A stretch of 64,000 bases of DNA from an uncultured Bacteroidales bacterium (lineage in GTDB: Bacteria; Bacteroidota; Bacteroidia; Bacteroidales; UBA932), in NCBI GenBank assembly GCA_900546395.1, contig URDD01000002.1, positions 23,560 to 87,559 on the forward strand. The letters are read 5' to 3'. The position numbers and the translations under genes were made by a program. Below the pieces are notes generated by a model that saw nothing but the letters and a program-made list of their open reading frames with translations, ran no database searches and was not told where the DNA came from. Every line of letters begins with the position of its first letter. Within the stretch, counting starts at the first letter, position 1. This document shows positions 63,217-64,000 of the stretch, piece after piece.

Positions 63217-64000
63217 TCCTGTTTATAAAGATGCGTCGGCCCCTGTGGGAAAAAGAGTGGCTGATCTTCTCTGTAGAATGACACTTGAGGAAAAGGTGGG
63301 TCAGATGAACCAGTTTGTGGGGGTTGGGCATATAAAGACCAATGAGTCATCTCTGACTGAGGAAGAGTTGAAGAACAATACGGTCTATTCTACAAATATC
63401 GGTCTGGCCTGTATCAAGCATTTCGTAGGCGGCAGCCAGCCGATAAATGGTACCAACGGTTCTCCGACAGATCTTTAAGAAAGGACATTGCGGGAAGTCT
63501 TTTTTTCCTCTGTTCCGAAAAGGAGTTGAGGCTGGCGCAATGTCGCTGATGACCATAATATACTTGGTGACTGGAGTGCAGTCCAGAAACCTGAAAATGT
63601 GACTACAGTACTTGAAGGTCTGAGAGAGCTTTGTCCAGAAACAGACTTCGTGTTTGTTGACCAGTCTTGGGATCCGCGCAATATGTCTGAATCCAAAGTG
63701 GAGGAGGCCGCGGATGCTGCGCGCAAGTGTGATTTGAATATTGTAGTGGCAGGCGAATATATGTTCCGCGGAAGGTGGACGGAACGGACATCAGGAGAAG
63801 ATACGGACCGTTCCGACATTGATCTTGTGGGGCTTCAGAATGAGCTTATAGAGAAAGTGTCCGCTTCAGGCAAACCGACAGTTCTTGTCCTTGTTTCAGG
63901 CCGACCGCTTGGAGTTCAGTGGGCTGCAGGACAGGTCCAGATGATATATAATCACAAGCCTTCACAGTATTTCCATCCGTATGCAGTGACACCGAGCACT
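63217..64000 (+). pseudogene. Decayed GH3 gene copy with four internal deletions (runs off window)
   Basis: The segment is a near-identical copy of the intact GH3 gene (from 44518) without its signal peptide. Relative to the parent it lacks 201, about 228, 499 and 126 bases. It also carries TCG to TAA at 63476-63478 and one extra base in a T run near 63500. At least three deletion junctions fall on short repeats present at both ends of the lost piece: ACAATAC (44676 and 44877), GATGAC (45277 and 45776) and CTGCAG (46152 and 46278). No start codon with a signal is seen, so no active enzyme is expected. The end of the copy lies beyond the window. Confidence 0.9.

Noticed and set aside
63176..63478. 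A separate 100-codon gene
   Set aside because: TTG start, no signal peptide, and its sequence is the GH3 remnant up to the new TAA.

Overview
The window is chromosomal DNA of a Bacteroidota member, most likely order Bacteroidales. The evidence is SusC/SusD pairs, type V (Mfa/Fim) fimbrial lipoproteins, a type III glutamine synthetase, abundant lipobox signal peptides, and promoters of the Bacteroides form (TTTG, 19-21 nt, TAnnTTTG). Two full matches to that promoter form lie before the tRNA-Cys and before uvrB, and a third precedes the mannan locus. I see no insertion sequence, phage gene, CRISPR array or rRNA.

Layout. (1) 1-10.9 kb, + strand: the downstream part of a type V fimbria operon. 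It holds the tail of a TPR-like protein, an Mfa2/FimB-type anchor, an Mfa1-type fimbrillin followed by two back-to-back terminators, then a 1409-residue modular lipoprotein, a second fimbrillin-like lipoprotein and an 818-residue tandem fimbrillin with Leu-rich helical segments. (2) 11-23 kb: housekeeping genes: a CDF metal exporter, a cupin, a PanE-like reductase, a metallophosphoesterase, an aminotransferase, a glutamine synthetase III broken by one in-frame TAA, an RNase D-like exonuclease, an RlmI-like methyltransferase, tRNA-Cys(GCA) and uvrB. (3) 22.9-29.7 kb: an AraC regulator divergent from an RND tripartite efflux operon, closed by a bidirectional terminator. (4) 29.8-56.7 kb: a large beta-mannan utilisation locus. 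(5) 56.7-61.2 kb: an amidophosphoribosyltransferase, then on the - strand DJ-1, LysR and a frameshifted YeiH-type exporter. (6) 61.4-64 kb: a second mannanase gene, a small BACON-like lipoprotein and a decayed copy of the locus GH3 gene running off the window.

The mannan locus reads as a full pathway for acetylated galactoglucomannan. Surface lipoproteins (GH26, GH5_7 fused to a CE7 esterase, two glycan-binding proteins, SusD) would bind, deacetylate and cut the polymer, and SusC would import oligosaccharides. Periplasmic GH5_2-GH36, GH3, GH2 and a second GH26 would trim galactose, glucose and mannose and release mannobiose. A GPH/MFS symporter would pass the disaccharide to the cytoplasm, where the epimerase (29773-30975) turns mannobiose into mannosyl-glucose for the GH130 phosphorylase. 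An AraC-type protein divergent from the epimerase is the likely switch. The two multi-enzyme fusions (GH5_7-CE7 and GH5_2-GH36) and the GH3 duplicate with repeat-flanked deletions are the most unusual content. All functions are inferred from family resemblance; no search was run.
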